NCBI GenBank assembly: GCA_021234155.1
Contig: JAJEKV010000023.1
Span: 7,912,009 to 7,976,008, forward strand
DNA from: Isoetes taiwanensis
Lineage: Eukaryota; Streptophyta; Lycopodiopsida; Isoetales; Isoetaceae
Reading direction: 5' to 3'
DNA: 64,000 bases
Shown: positions 31,508 through 43,820 of the stretch, in pieces
Layout of the letters: every line of letters begins with the position of its first letter
Position numbering within the stretch: the stretch's first letter is position 1
Made by a program: the position numbers and the translations under genes
The notes under the pieces: model-generated
Seen by the model: only the letters and a program-made list of their open reading frames with translations
The model's database searches: none
What the model was told of the DNA's origin: nothing

Positions 31508-34500
31508 TCATAGATTTCTTCTATGCACAGTCATTTGGTGAAGAAAAAGAGCTATACATTTCTGATCCTCATAGGCGATCAGTTTGGAGAGGGAGGTAGG
31601 TTCCCGAAATAGGCAATGGAATCTGCCCCGTATTTCATAATAGACTGGACATGTGAAGATGAAATGTTCCTCCGACTCAATTACATTCAAGTGACATAGT
31701 CTGCAGATTCTTTTCGAGCGCTCCACCTTCGGTCTACTAGCACGACCAGCTTCGATCTCGAGCTGATGAGATGAGACCCTGAGCTGACCGATAGCATGTC
31801 TCACCTTATGTGCGAGGTGAATATTCAAATATCCTGGTCGCTCGATGAAACCATCTTCATTGATCTCAAGGAAGTGATCTTTGTAAAATTGCATCTTGGT
31901 AGGAAGATCACTTGGGGTTAACCATGTCCTTGATATGTATAAAATTTCCAGATCGTGCCGTATGAGCTGGTTCTTCTCCTTTTCAAGTCTCTTTTTTGCT
32001 CCAGGTTTTACCGCCGTATTAGCTGCAGCTACATTACATTATGTTGAAAGGGGGGCAGGTTTCCCAAGCCAAATCCTAAGGAAGCAGCCCATTGCGATGC
32101 TTTTGCGTACCAACATTCCTGCACTCCCTTTTCAGCCAGATCTTTGGAGCTCTTGAGAGCAATCCATGGAAGCCTGCATTGGCCTTGCTGCGAGGACCCG
32201 AGTTGGTGCACTTTATGCAAAAAGGAGACTAACTGGAATGCTGCGTCCAGTTGAAGCGGAGTGGCTGAAAATTCTGCCAATATGATTGAATGTGGCACAG
32301 ATGCTTTGCTCATAATCATTTTGGACAGAAAATAAATTTGCAGTCTTTCTATATGACCCCATTCTTTGGCTGTCATATCCATTCCCCACATCAAAGCTCC
32401 ATATAGAGCAGCTGGTCTAACTAAGGTATTGAAAAGATGAATCTTTGCTGGGACATCCTGAAAATTTGCTTTGAAACATTTCTTCTCTAGCATTGCAAGC
32501 GAGGCATATCCCTTTGTGAGCCTGTCATATGCTGCGTCTTTCATGCTAAAGACGGGACCCTTAAATTGCACCCCTAAGTAAGTATAATGAGAGACCACTT
32601 CCACTTGTTGATTCATGAAAAAGAAGCTGCTGCGATGCATGCAAGCACGTGATGTTGAAAACCATCACTTTTGTTTTGTCCAAGTTCACCTTAAGCTCTC
32701 TTTGAGCGCAAAATTTCTCAAGTGCCATTAAATGATGCTGAAGGCCCTCAGGAGAAGAAGATATAAGTACCACATCATCCGCATATAGAAGGATGGATAT
32801 GCATTCATCAGCTAAAGCTGATCCGGCACCTCCAAGTGCTGCTACGAAGCTTTCCAGCTCGTCAATGTACACACCGAAGAGTGTAGGGGATAAGGGACAC
32901 CCCTGTTTAACCCCAATTGTGCTGCTTATGTCATCCGACCAGCCCCCAGGCACTTTAATTCTTCCCAAAACATTTTCATAGAGCATCAAAACGGCCCATA
33001 TGACTTGATGCAACAATCCAAGTTCAGTAAGTCTATGAAATAGGCGATTCCGAGGGACCGTATCAAAAGCTTTGCGGAAATCCACAAAGCAACAATAAAC
33101 TTTTGTTTTCTTTGCTTTAGCTTCCTCAATGATTGACCGTAAGGTAAAGATATGATCTATTGTTGAGAAATTCCTCCTAAACCAGCCTGGCCCTTTGCTC
33201 TAAGGAGATTTATCTCCGCATATTCACTGATAATCAAGTCCAATGCACATCCATATAATCTTGCCATGACATGTCCAATCATTATAAGGCGGTAGTTGTT
33301 TGGATTCATAGGGTCTCCGGCCTTAAAAATTGGCTTGATGATATTAATGGTCCATGCTTTTGGAAAGCTTGAGCATATTATCTCATTGAATAAATCTGCC
33401 ACAATAGGCGCAAGGGTATCCATTCCATGGATCAAAAATTCAGCCTGCAAATCCTCACAATCTTTTGCTTTTCCAGTGTTCAATTTGCTTATAGCTTCTC
33501 GGATAAGGGAAGTGGAGAAAAGGGAGGAGGATTGGGGCTGGGGCTGCAATCCAATGTCAAGCAAATCTGCTTTTCCCACATCTAGGAGCGTTCGAGCATA
33601 ACTGGTCCACACTTTTGGGTCTTTAAGAGGCAAATCAGATTTCCGAGCATGAAGCTTCTGCCAAAATTTAGCAGATTTATTACTGTAAAGCATGTTAAGC
33701 ATGTCTTCCCTCACCTGCTTTATATATGCTCTTTTTTTCATGCGGATCAGCTTTTTGTATGCTTTCCTAGTCGCAATAGCTGTAGAAGAGTAGGCTGCCA
33801 ACTCTTCCTTGAGCTGCTTGTGAAGATTTTTGCATTCTTCATCATACCAAGTGTTTTGAGGCATCTGTGCACGTCGTTTACGGAAGGAACAAAGCTTGTG
33901 TGGGAAAGTGTTTATGCAGGCTTGGTGTATAGCAGATGTGAGCAACGTGGCCTTTTCTTCCACATTATGAAAGATATGGATGTCCCTCAATCGTGTGTCA
34001 AGCTCAAGGTTATAGATGAGATCAAGCGAGTGGTCAAACTCAAAACGGAAGTAGGGTGGTTCCTGAGACAAGCTTTTGTCCAACTCAAAACACATTTTGA
34101 GGCAAAAGAGGAGAGGAGAATGGTCCCCAGTGGGTGGTTGAGGTGGAACTGAAAACTTCTCGATCTCTTTTGCCAAGGCTGGAGACCCCATCAGATAATC
34201 CACTACACTATGCCCGCCGCTTTGAGGATTACAGGTATAGTTGGATGAACCCGGCCAGTGTTGCATCCCATTGTAAATGACAAGATTATGCATCTGTCCA
34301 AATTCCAAAAGGAAGTGCCCATATCTAGTAATCTCCGCATTACCATCAGCTGACTTTCGCATGGTATGGGTTTCAACAGGAGATAAGGATGGCAGTAAGA
34401 CGGATCACTTTCAAAATCCATCAATTGAACTTGGGCATCCGCTGTTCTCGCATTAAAGTCACCCACGAGCAGAATTTTGCCTCGCTTAGAGAATTCAATG

Positions 34501-34907
34501 ATATCATCAAATAAAGCCATGTAAGGAGAGGCGCCTTCTTGGGTATCCACATCAGCATAATCAGAATTTTGAGGGGGGAAGTAGCATGCAGCAGTGTATA
34601 TGTAATCTCCTGGAGAAGTTCTTATCTTGACCCACAAAAACCTTGCTGCTTCATCCTTTTTTACTATGGAAATGATTCCTGATAATTCTGATTTGTAAAG
34701 GACTGCTACCCCTCCTGATCCTCGTTTACCTTTCTTCTTGCTTCTGTAGACGGAGTCCCAAGTGTAACCCGACACATCTGGGAGACCTGTTTCTGTTGTT
34801 TCATGTGTTTCTGACAAAAAGATAATATCTCTATCTTTGACAAGGTCCATAAGACCACCTGGATCTGATCTTAAGGTCCCATTACAGTTCCATGCTGCCA
34901 TAGCCAA
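31508..34907 (-). pseudogene. ORF2 of the L1-like LINE (endonuclease and RT), frameshifted
   Basis: The segments overlap or abut in different frames. 34907-34203 is the endonuclease N-terminus (AAWNCNGTLRSDPGG; IIFLSETHETTETG; LLVGDFNAR). 34362-33157 is the endonuclease C-terminus and RT start (GHSVVDYLMGS; SKLNTGKAKDCEDLQAEFLI; IIKPIFKAGDPMNPNNYR). 33085-32561 is the RT core (MDFRKAFDTVPRNRLF; GVKQGCPLSPTLFGVYIDE; YADD at 32772-32785). 32640-32029 is the thumb. 31894-31508 is the C-terminal zinc-binding domain (CRLCHLNVIESEEHFIFTCP). The encoded enzyme would nick DNA and reverse transcribe its own RNA. Only single-base shifts separate the segments, so the copy is not very old. Confidence 0.85.
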
Positions 34908-34937
34908 GGATTTGATGGTCTCATAGACCCTTAGTTC

Positions 34938-35769
34938 CTATTTGTGGATCTTGTCGCGGATGATGACTCGGCCATCTCTATAGACAGCCCATTTGGTTGG
35001 ATCTTTTCGAGCTTCTTCGCAACCTCTTGCGGACATCGCTTTTGTGCTCAACCTGCATTGGAGTGAGATCTTCATCCATGAAGACTTTAGGAACTGTTGC
35101 AAGTTTTCTCCTATTCTTGAGGGCATTCAGTCTATCTTCCAAGGTCTTAAACTTAATAATTAAAGGCTGCCCTCTTGGGTTGCCCTTGTTTACACTCCAT
35201 GCAGCTTCAATGTTATGATCAGAAATGCCTAAAGTATTGGTCACAAACTTAATTGCAACATCGAGGGGATCAGCGGTCATGTCAAGCCCAAGGACTCTGA
35301 TATTGCGTGCTTTCAAAGATCTTTTCCTTTCCTCCTCTAATGTGGCATTGATTGTCTCCTTTGCTGGCTTTTTGACAATATCCACCCATTTAGAAGTTTC
35401 TTCTCGATGGGAGTGGAGCTCCAACTCAATCTGTTTTAATCCTTCAATTGATGGCAACTTCCTTATTACTGCAATTTCAGATTTAATGTTTTCCAATTCA
35501 TCCAGGTTGGCCTGGTTAAATTCTTGTTTCCATGACTTCTCCAAGGCCTCAATCCGTGGAATCATGCTTGCTACTGTCTGCTGGAGCATATCAAAATTAC
35601 GCGCCTTCTTGGAGAGTTCAATAATATGCATCTCAAAAAATTCCATCCGTTTCTGCAAAGTGTTCCAATCCCCTGCCGAGAGTGTCAATTCTGGACCAGT
35701 AAAAGGGCTATAATTGGTCTGTTCCAAATCTGGAGCACCCAAAAAGGGTTTCGAAGGAGTATCCATCAA
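34938..35769 (-). pseudogene. ORF1 of the L1-like LINE: coiled coil plus RRM-like domain
   Basis: The start is ATG at 35769 (MMDTPSKPF). Residues 40-115 are heptad-like (LQKRMEFFEMHIIELSKKAR). An RRM-like fold follows with RNIRVLGLDMTADPLDVAIK and GQPLIIKFKTLEDRLNALKN near 165-230. A basic C-terminus has MQVEHKSDVRKRLR. The initial frame stops at 34978. One base earlier (about 35040) another frame gives EARKDPTKWAVYRDGRVIIR and ends at 34938, which is the usual C-terminus of L1-type ORF1 proteins, so one frameshift is present. The protein would bind RNA as a trimer in L1-like elements (family knowledge). Confidence 0.75.
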
Positions 35770-35788
35770 TCCGGATAGTCATCAATCC

Positions 35789-35888
35789 TATAGAATATCA
35801 TTATAGTCTATATTCTATAGAATATCATTATCACGTATATATTCTATATAGTCTATATTCTATAGAATATCATTATAGTCTAGTCTAG
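35789..35888. repeat. A/T-rich short tandem repeat at the LINE 5' flank
   Basis: CTATAGAATATCATTATAG or close variants occur three times between 35789 and 35880, mixed with TAGTCTATATTCTATAG. The unit is nearly self-complementary (TATTCTATAGAATA). Confidence 0.75.
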
Positions 35889-38300
35889 TCTAGTCGATAC
35901 AACTAGAGTCCTTTCATCCAAGGAATAGGACATCTTTTCTTGTCGAAATCCCGTAAGGGACAAACACACCTCAGATTCTTGTGAAACAATTGCTAGTTGT
36001 TGGCTCAATTCCTCCAGTTGAATCAAACCAAATGCCAAGATGTCTTGTTTTCCCTGCTTTTCTTGTGACTAACTGAATACCATCCAATATGGAAAATACT
36101 TGCAAAGTTGATGAATTTATCTCTTCTTGTAATGCATCGGTGATTGGCCAATCCTAGTCAAACAAGAAAGCATCATTCATATGTCAAGGTACATTGTCCC
36201 ATGCATGTTCAACAAAGCGAACAGGTGTCACATCACATCAGGCAGGTCTGGAGCATGTGATTTCATCCAAATCATAGTGGCCTTTTGAGTTAGGATGCAC
36301 AGCTACCACTCCAGAGGTAGTGCGTTCAAGTCCCGTTCAAACCCTTAAATTCAGACCCTTAAATGTGACAGTATAATTGGGATGAAACTAAATCACACGC
36401 TCTTGACCTCCAGACCTGATGGTTAATCGTCACAACATCCTCCTGCTGCTGAGGAACATCTTCCTTTTTACAAGATCATATATCTTCTAGACATTATGCT
36501 GAGGTGGATAGCCTACAAAAATTGCCTTGATTGATCTATCATGCGTTTTACCCAATTTCTTGACCTCCTCGAAGGATAAAGTGGCATAGGCCAAACATCC
36601 AAATGTCTTCAAGTGTGATATATCAGGTATTCTCCGTAGAGAGCTTCATAAGGTGTCATATATGCAACAGCCTTATAGTGGGTTCTGTGTTCACATGCAC
36701 ATGCATAGATTGCCGCAGGACGGCTGAGTCCTTGCTGAACTTGGGCTAAGCCAAAAGAAATTCAGCCCCGTTATGAGAGTTCAATTGTCGCGGGATGCTA
36801 CCGCGTGGCTGATTCAGTTGGACATATTTGGAGCGGTGCACGAAATCATCACCTTACATCTGCTGACCCAAAAGATTATCAATGTGAACGTCCCTTTAGT
36901 GGGAGCCCTGCAACAAGCAACAACCTTAGTGGGAGCCATGTTCATGATATAGCCTGCAGTACTAACAGCCCCTGTGGAATGCTTTTGTGAAATGCCCTTG
37001 GGAGATGCCATGTAAAAAAAACTCTGCATCAGATTCTAAAATCTCAGTGTAAGCTGCCAAATTGGATTTTTACGATATAGATTTGCTCTTAGATGTGTCT
37101 TGCCTTCTTTTGCCTGGCATCCTTCCTTTGCTTGGCATGGCAATCCTTTGCAACATGCCCCAACTTGTGACAATAAAAGCATTCGATTGCTTTTCTTTTT
37201 GGTTTCTCACCTAGTATTCCAGCCCCATTACTCTTGAGGGTTTTGATATAAGACTTCTCTTCGTAGCATTCCTTTAAATCCAAGGAAATCATTGTTCTTA
37301 GCATGCCTGATTTCTGAAGACAACATTTCATACTCGAGAGGTAGATTAGCCAAAATCTATTGAATAAGCTTTCTTATGAATCCAATTAAAAAATCAGGCT
37401 AAGTCCACATACTCCCGCCGACAACAAGGAAAGCCAACCATTGTAGAATCAGAGCTCTTCTTCACCCGTCGAGCAGAGAGCTAGCATGAGAGAAGGTTAT
37501 ATAGCTCTTCGCTTGAGAGATCCACAAATCCAGATAATCCCCTTGAACATCCTTCTCTTCTATTTATAAAGCTAGCTCCCTTTTACCCTTTCCTCCCAAG
37601 GCCTTCCTCGAAAGGTGCCTTGGCATATAAGGCATGCACCTTACATGGTTTCTTTCTCCCTTTTAGGCCTTTATGTCCCAAAGCGACTGTTACATCTTCC
37701 CCTAATTCTAGCTCAGATCGTAACAATCTTACCTCCCGCAGCAACAAGCTCCATTCTTAGAGTTTCCATTTCCTCCATAATTCAGTCATATTTGAAGTCG
37801 TCATCAATCTTTTTCTTCTTAATGCCTTAATGACAAGTTGAGTTGAGAGACCTGTATATAAGAGTTCTCCAACTCTTTCCATGCTTCTTCGAAACTAGAT
37901 AATGGTTTAAGCCTGCTCCTTATAGAAGGGGATACGAGGAATCGAGGAATTTAAGATAGGCTAGAGCTCTCCTATCTCACTCAGTGGACTTGGCATCTTT
38001 TGCCTTATCCCAAGCAAGATTAAAACAGCTCCAAGATTGTTAGTGATCATAAAATTGTCAAAGAAGTTTGCCCAAACATACCAATTGCTTGGTGTGAGCA
38101 TGGGACTTTGGAAAACTTGAAAGGATCCATGAGATTCAAATTGTTATAGCTAAATCTAGAATCAAGTGCCAAAGTCATCTTCTCCTTCCAAATGAAGTAG
38201 TTCTTGCCTTTAAGCAGGAACTCATGACCATCTTTTCCAGGCTGTCAATGAACTTCTCGCTCATGAATACCTTTTTCAGGCTATCCATTGTGAAAACACA
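35821..38300 (-). mobile_element. Copia gag to integrase, upstream half of the LINE-interrupted element
   Basis: Minus-strand order: gag start near 38290 (MDSLKKVFMSEKFIDSLEKM), central gag with frame breaks (SWSCFNLAWDKAKDAKSTE near 38000), and a zinc knuckle CFYCHKLGHVAKDC in 37331-37089. A degenerate stretch follows, then the integrase C-terminus 36700-36470 (AYMTPYEALYGEY; GKTHDRSIKAI-like) and hinge DNA to 35821. The RT half is found at 30000-31063, beyond the LINE. Many shifts and stops show that the copia is dead and older than the LINE. Confidence 0.75.
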
Positions 38301-38639
38301 AACCTCTTCTAATCAAAACCCCAAGTCTGCAACTCCTGCTCTATCTTCAACATGCAAGGCAATATGCAAGCTATTGCAACAAACCTTTCAAATTTTTACA
38401 CTTAGAGGTTGCTTTTAGCTTGATTGACACTGCATGCAACTTTCCATAACAGAGAGATGCTTCTCTCTAGGCTCAAACACAAGTTAAAATGTGCTATGTT
38501 TTCACAAGGCAGAAAAAACTTCTCAAGTTCTCATGGAGTAACTCGAGGAAGGTGCCGATATAAGGTTTTTGCCAAAGTTTTCAAATTCTACTATATCCCC
38601 AGAGCTCATTGCTGCCAACAAATTCAAACTTTTTACCGT

Positions 38640-38793
38640 GTGGAACAAAAGAATATGTTGTCAACAAATTCAAACTTTTTACCACCTGAAACAAAAGAAT
38701 ATGACCGCCCAAGCATACACAGATAAGTTCATGCGCTTACGGCTGTATGTTCCGGGAATTAATGAGCGCCGAGCAATGGAAGAATTTGGGTGA
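38640..38793 (+). mobile_element. Ty3-gypsy gag fragment
   Basis: The plus-strand reading MTAQAYTDKFMRLRLYVPGI and NERRAMEEF resembles the retrotransposon gag region of Ty3-gypsy elements. It covers only about 40 residues. A phrase of about 30 bases (CAACAAATTCAAACTTTTTACC, split) occurs twice just upstream (38608 and 38659). Confidence 0.55.
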
Positions 38794-39237
38794 AAGTTTG
38801 ATAATTGGGGAACACTCTACTCTCGTGAAGTCATCGACAAGAATGACAAAGTACTTGTTGCTTGACTCTGATTCAATGAGTAACATATATTTGAATGTAT
38901 GAGCATGGGCTAGATACGGTGCTTGAATTTGCTTTCCAAGGCTGCAGAAGGAAGAGTTTAAATCATAATCCATGATCTTTGAGAACTACTAAGCCTTTGA
39001 CCATTTGCCTTTGACCATTTGATGTTTCGATGCAGTTGCTAAGGCTGAAACACTAATATGCCCATATCTCCATATCTTGCATGCCATAATGAATCCAGAG
39101 TGCTTGAAACTATGAATGGACAGAATCTTTGTTGTGCAATTCTTTTGCAAGACATATAGGCCATCATTGTTTAGAATACTTTGTGCAACAGGTCCAAGCT
39201 TTTGTATATCAACGTAATCTAGTTCACCATTTACCAC
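38737..39237 (-). mobile_element. Copia gag-pre-integrase and integrase fragment
   Basis: Minus-strand 39237-38989 has NNDGLYVLQKNCTTKIL and IWRYGHISVSALATAS (gag-pre-integrase). 38973-38737 has ESSNKYFVILVDDFTRV, the integrase core start. The order fits one element. It overlaps the gypsy fragment on the opposite strand at the edge. Confidence 0.75.
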
Positions 39238-39929
39238 TTTCTTTCAGTTTGCAGCATAGAAAATTTAGTTCTTCCAAGTATAACCATGATACCTGGGTAT
39301 TTTCAGGATAATATCTATCGACAAAGCAGTACAATCTAGGGACTTGCCTGAAAATGATTTGTTTTGCCTCTCATGGTGTGTTGATAGAGATCTTTCCTCT
39401 GTATTCTCCTTCCTTTCTTTTGGATGAACCACCTGGACACACTGTGCAGATCTGACCCCCTGGCAGCCAAATTTCAGAAGAACCAGTATATCAGAAAACA
39501 GATTTCTAAAAGAACCAAAAACTTCACAAAATCTAGCAAAAGAATCTGATAACAGAAATAAATTATGACATATATTCTTAGATTTGATATTTGAGGCGAC
39601 AAATGCAGTAAGGCAGATAAAAAAGGCAACAAGAAATATAATCTACTCCAAACCAAAATAGAGTTTAAAGCTGCAGATTCACTGCTTTTAGATGCTTTAA
39701 ACAAGGGAAATTGAAGTTAAAGTGCATGCTTGTTCATAGCATTCCAATACTCTTTCTTGTTCGAGCATAAAATAAGTTGTAGTCTTTTCTTCTAATATGA
39801 ATTTATGCCTTGTTTGAATCTTGCTTAGATGGGAGTGGAAATAGGCTGATCTGGACGCACAGATTTATGGTGAAACAGTTGCTTGGTGAAGCAACTTCTC
39901 CTTGAAATTATATCAGTCAGACTGATCAA
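39238..39929. other. No feature seen
   Basis: A/T-rich DNA with short open frames on both strands and no motif. It is probably eroded retroelement sequence between two copia fragments. Confidence 0.4.
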
Positions 39930-41110
39930 ACATTGTATATTCTGAATCTTCCACAAATTGCACGTTAGGAGAGACAAACATTTATTTAGAAATAGGATCA
40001 CACACTCTCCAGCATTTACTGTTCCATGGGATATCCAACGAACATTATTTTCAAAGCCCTATTACATAATTTTCCTGCTAACTTTAATTTCTCCATAAGA
40101 AAGGCAGCATATGCTAAACAACCAAATACTCTAAGATTGTCAACTCTAGGTTTGGTCCCAAAGAAAATGCTTGATAAGAAGTCGTGTTATTAAGTGCTAC
40201 CATAGGAGCTCGATTTGCTACATATACTGTAGTTTATAATGCCTTGCAGCAAAACTTGAGATTAACATGTTAATGAGATTCTGCAGGGATTGATGCCTTC
40301 GTTCAGCCACTCCATTCTGATCATGAGCATATGGGATAGTTAATTCCCTATGCAAACTCCCCATTGACATATTCAGTACCATTGTCAGTAAAGCATCTTG
40401 GTTTTAATTCCCATTTAAGTTTCTCTGTAAGCCACATGTCTCTTGAAATGTGGAAATACCTCATCTTTACTCTTGATACAAAAAAACACTAGTATATCTA
40501 GAGAAATCGTAAAAAATGACAAAAATACTTGAAACCTCCTAGAGAAATTAATGGCACGTGACAGAGATCTGAACGTAAAAGTTCTAATGGATGCTTATCT
40601 CTGCCATCAGCATGAACAGAATATGGAGCCTGGGTTGTTTCCCAAGTGACAGGCTTCACACTAGTACTTTCTATATGAGGCATACCTTCTACCAAAAACA
40701 GTTTGTAAAGTTCTCCTAGGGCCTCAACGAGCATGCCATAAGTACTCTTTAGATTCAAATGTCTTGTCAAAGGAATCTCCAGCTTATGGGGATCAAGAAT
40801 TTCAAATGGGTTTGTCTTGGTTAGATATATCTTTTTGTCCCCAAAGAGAACATGTCTGCCTTGTAAATTAAATGTAGAAACTGAGAGCAGATTAATTTTT
40901 TGAAGACCTGGGAAATAAGATACATCCTGAACTTCACCTCATTATACGGAATTTGAGAACTAAACCACCTTTGCTTTGAGATTGACAACTGTTCCCATTG
41001 CCCATAGTTATCACAACACTATGATCTTCCAAATCGACCAGGATACTAGATACTCCAGTAACATGAGTAACATATTTAGTTGCACCTGAATCTATCATAA
41101 CCTTGGGAGA
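39930..41110 (-). mobile_element. Copia gag-pre-integrase/integrase relic
   Basis: The minus-strand reading 40770-40498 has HIESTSVKPVTWETTQAPYS and HADGRDKHPLELLRSDLCHV followed by PLISLGGFKYF, the start of a copia integrase. The stretch to about 39950 continues with integrase-like, stop-interrupted frames, and 40800-41110 looks like protease/gag-pre-integrase sequence. Heavily decayed. Confidence 0.7.
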
Positions 41111-41427
41111 AACAATTTGCTAAGCTGAAACATAGGTGTGAGATGATGAAGGTCTTTTGGACGGAAGAAGTGGCGGAATATAGTGGGTACGGCTCGGAAC
41201 AACATGCATTCATCTATCGCCTCAAAGTTATTTTCATGCAACTTGCAAGACAATTAGTGGCAGAGGGTGCAAGACATAAGGGGTTTTGTTGAAGGGGATT
41301 TGGACTGCAGGGACCTTATTGGACACATGCAGAATGGACAATCTGTACCTCAAAGGAAGACAGTTTCTCATCTGTTCTTGCAGCAGAAGAGAGCTTAAAA
41401 TATTTGGTGCTGCAGCTTGGAGTGTCA

Positions 41428-42234
41428 TGAAGAAAGAAAGAAAGAAAGAAAGAGAAAGAAAGAAGAGAGATTACATTAACGTCTACGAAAGACCGCTTGG
41501 GTCTATGAGACCATTTATACAGCAATCATGTGCAGCTAGGGGCGCATTTGCAGCCTCCTAGAGATGCTACAAAAAATGAAAGAAGAAAAACTAAACGATG
41601 AAACCATGAAACTTTTGTCTTCTTGGCCACTGGCTCAAAGTACGAAGTGATGGCAGACTTGTTTTCTCTTTGAAAGGACTGCTTATTTTTGTCCCTGCCC
41701 GCTTTCTTCTTCCTGAAACTTTCATGATTACCCCTCTTGGGATCGGATTAGAAGGTCCAGGAAGGGGACCTGGCTTCCATTTATTATCATTATCGCCTCC
41801 AATGAGAAAGAGAGTGATCTGCCTTTGTGTAAGGTCACTTTCTTGTCTAGCTCTCCCACCAGCCTGCTTCTTCAACAAATTTCTTCTATGAACAGTGATT
41901 TGGTGGAGGAAAAGAGCTATACATTTCTGGTCTTCATATCTGATGAGTTTTGAGAGGCGTGAAACAAGCAAAGGAACCGGCCTCGTATCCCATAATAGAC
42001 TGGACATATAAAGATGAAGTGTTCCTCAGACTCAATTATTCAAATGGCACAATCTGCAAACCCTCTTTGTCCGCTCGACTTTAGGTCTAATCGCCCGACC
42101 AGCCTCAATCTCAAGCTGATGAGATGAGACCCTGACCAATAGCATGTCTCACTTTAAGTGTGCGAGGTGAATATTCAAGTATCCTGGTGCTCGATGAAAC
42201 CACCTTCACTGATCTCCAGGAAGTGATCTTTGTA
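41428..42234 (-). mobile_element. 5'-truncated copy of the L1-like LINE (3' end only)
   Basis: Sequence from 41428 to 42234 matches 31076-31890 closely: the (GAAA)n tail, GTCTACGAAAGACCGCTTGG, TCTATGAGACCA, AGCTAGGGGCGCATTTGCAG, and the zinc-binding C-terminus of ORF2 (YEDQKCIALFLHQITVHRRN). Similarity stops abruptly at GATCTTTGTA (42234). This is a typical 5' truncation. A stretch near 42135 is shorter than in the full copy. Confidence 0.9.
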
Positions 42235-42960
42235 GGTAAGGTTGATGAGGAAGTGTTGGGTCATCTCAAAGCTTTCTTGGAACCAGATCTTAGGAGACAA
42301 GCGAGATTTTGAAGAAGCCTATGATTATCTGAAAACTACCTGTACTATTACTGAAATTGCAAGGCAATCCTTGGTGAAAGAGCAGATGGAGCAGCCAAGG
42401 CTAAAATCGTGTGAGGGGATTCAAGCTTATCTTTCTCAATAAGAAACATTGAAGGAATATCTGGTGAGTGCTGGGGGAGATATTAGTGAACCTGATATGA
42501 TCTTTCTGATTCTCAGGGGGATTGGAGATAAATTTCAGCATATTACTTGATCTATTAAGACTTTTTCACAAAAAAGAGTTAGCTGGATTTTCAATGAAGT
42601 TCAAAATCTGCTGGTACAGGAAGAATTGGAGTATGGTAGAAATCTCAGCAAGCTTAGATCCATCTTGCAGTTTCAGAAAACAGTACAAAATGAAAGCGCA
42701 AAAAGGATAAATCCTTGATCACCTGCTATCATTGTTGCCACAAGGGACATTTCCAGAAATCAGTGTCCAGATTTTAAGAAGTTATTATAGTCAACAAGCA
42801 CCCAAGGCTCTTCATCTTCTACATCTGAAGTTACTCATGCTATTTTAGGAGGAGCCACTTTTTCTCCTCTGTTCTCTCATGCATATCTCAATATGGCTAT
42901 CACTACTGATATTTACCAGCAAATCCATCTACAATACCATCAAACCTGAGCCTACTATTT
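42235..42960 (+). mobile_element. Copia gag relic
   Basis: Plus-strand frames give VDEEVLGHLKAFLEPD, LVKEQMEQPRLKSCEG, IQAYLSQ, ISEPDMIFLILRGIGDKFQH and NEVQNLLVQEELEYG. Near 42720 comes a broken zinc knuckle (CYHCCHKGHFQK). Stops and shifts occur throughout. The truncated LINE abuts its 5' side. Confidence 0.7.
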
Positions 42961-43049
42961 CCTTGTCCAAGACCTGCAACGCGAAAACATTTTCTTGCAG
43001 ATTTAACCAAGCCCAAAGTTAATAAAAAAACAACTGCATTTTTTGCAAT

Positions 43050-43283
43050 GTCTCGCATATGGCTAAAAGCATATGGCATAGCTATATTTTGTGGAATAGA
43101 TGTGTAGCTGAAATATTATTCACTCTCTTAATGACGTGGCCTGCCACGTCATCACATGTGACTATATAGTCAGCATTTTCTTATTTCATTCTTACTGCTT
43201 TTCACGTCAATACAAAATTGCTACGGCGTCTTGCATTGCATTCTCATGAATTGCAACTTCTTTTCTTTTATGGTATCAGAGTC
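43050..43283 (+). promoter_or_regulatory. Copia LTR promoter region and primer-binding site
   Basis: TGGTATCAGAGTC at 43271-43283 is an initiator-Met-tRNA primer-binding site. About 100 bases upstream is a TATA-like ACTATATAGT (43161-43170). A 22-bp palindrome at 43131-43152 has the arms ATGACGTGGC and GCCACGTCAT, each with an ACGT core. This arrangement fits an LTR U3-R region. LTR ends were not defined. Confidence 0.55.
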
Positions 43284-43820
43284 ATTTCATAGAGAATAGA
43301 TATCAGGTTTGCATCCTATTGATCCAATTCTTGGCGAGTTGGGCCAAGCATTTGGGAAGATTTTCATCAATTTGTGCAGACAGGTATCAACCATAAGTTT
43401 CAGGAGCGAAATAATTCTACATGATGGCATTTGAGTTGTACGATGATTCTCTGGCATCCATTTTGACGTTCCAAATCATTTCCCAACTGGAAGTTTTCCA
43501 CAAAATTGGATTTGGACAGTTTTGTCAGCATTGATACTTTCATTAACAATCTTGGACCTCCACATCACATTGAAACCAAATCTGTCTCCAAGATTTACAA
43601 TGCACCGAGGCACCTGGCAAGATGCATTCAATTTGGTATCCTTGTGCCTTAAATCGGTCCATCTTCACCAGAAAAGGAAATACATCAATAGTTATCTTGT
43701 TGTGGCAATCAAGAATGATCTTCTAAATGACAACTGCATTTGACCTCAGGCTTTACTGCTAAAACTCTATGCATTCTATTTGGTTCTTCCCAGCCTAGCC
43801 AAATGTTCGGGTGCAGGTGG

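Larger units (their letters stand above)
31076..35808 (-). mobile_element. L1-like LINE with RRM-type ORF1 and tetranucleotide tail
   Basis: The minus-strand element carries ORF1 (35769-34938), a short spacer and ORF2 (34907 to about 31508). Its 3' UTR runs to a (TTTC)n tail, read as GAAAGAAAG on plus at 31076-31095. Candidate 12-bp target-site duplications flank it. It is inserted in a copia element of the same orientation. ORF2 is broken by several frameshifts, so this copy is dead. A 5'-truncated copy of its 3' end lies at 41428-42234. Confidence 0.85.
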
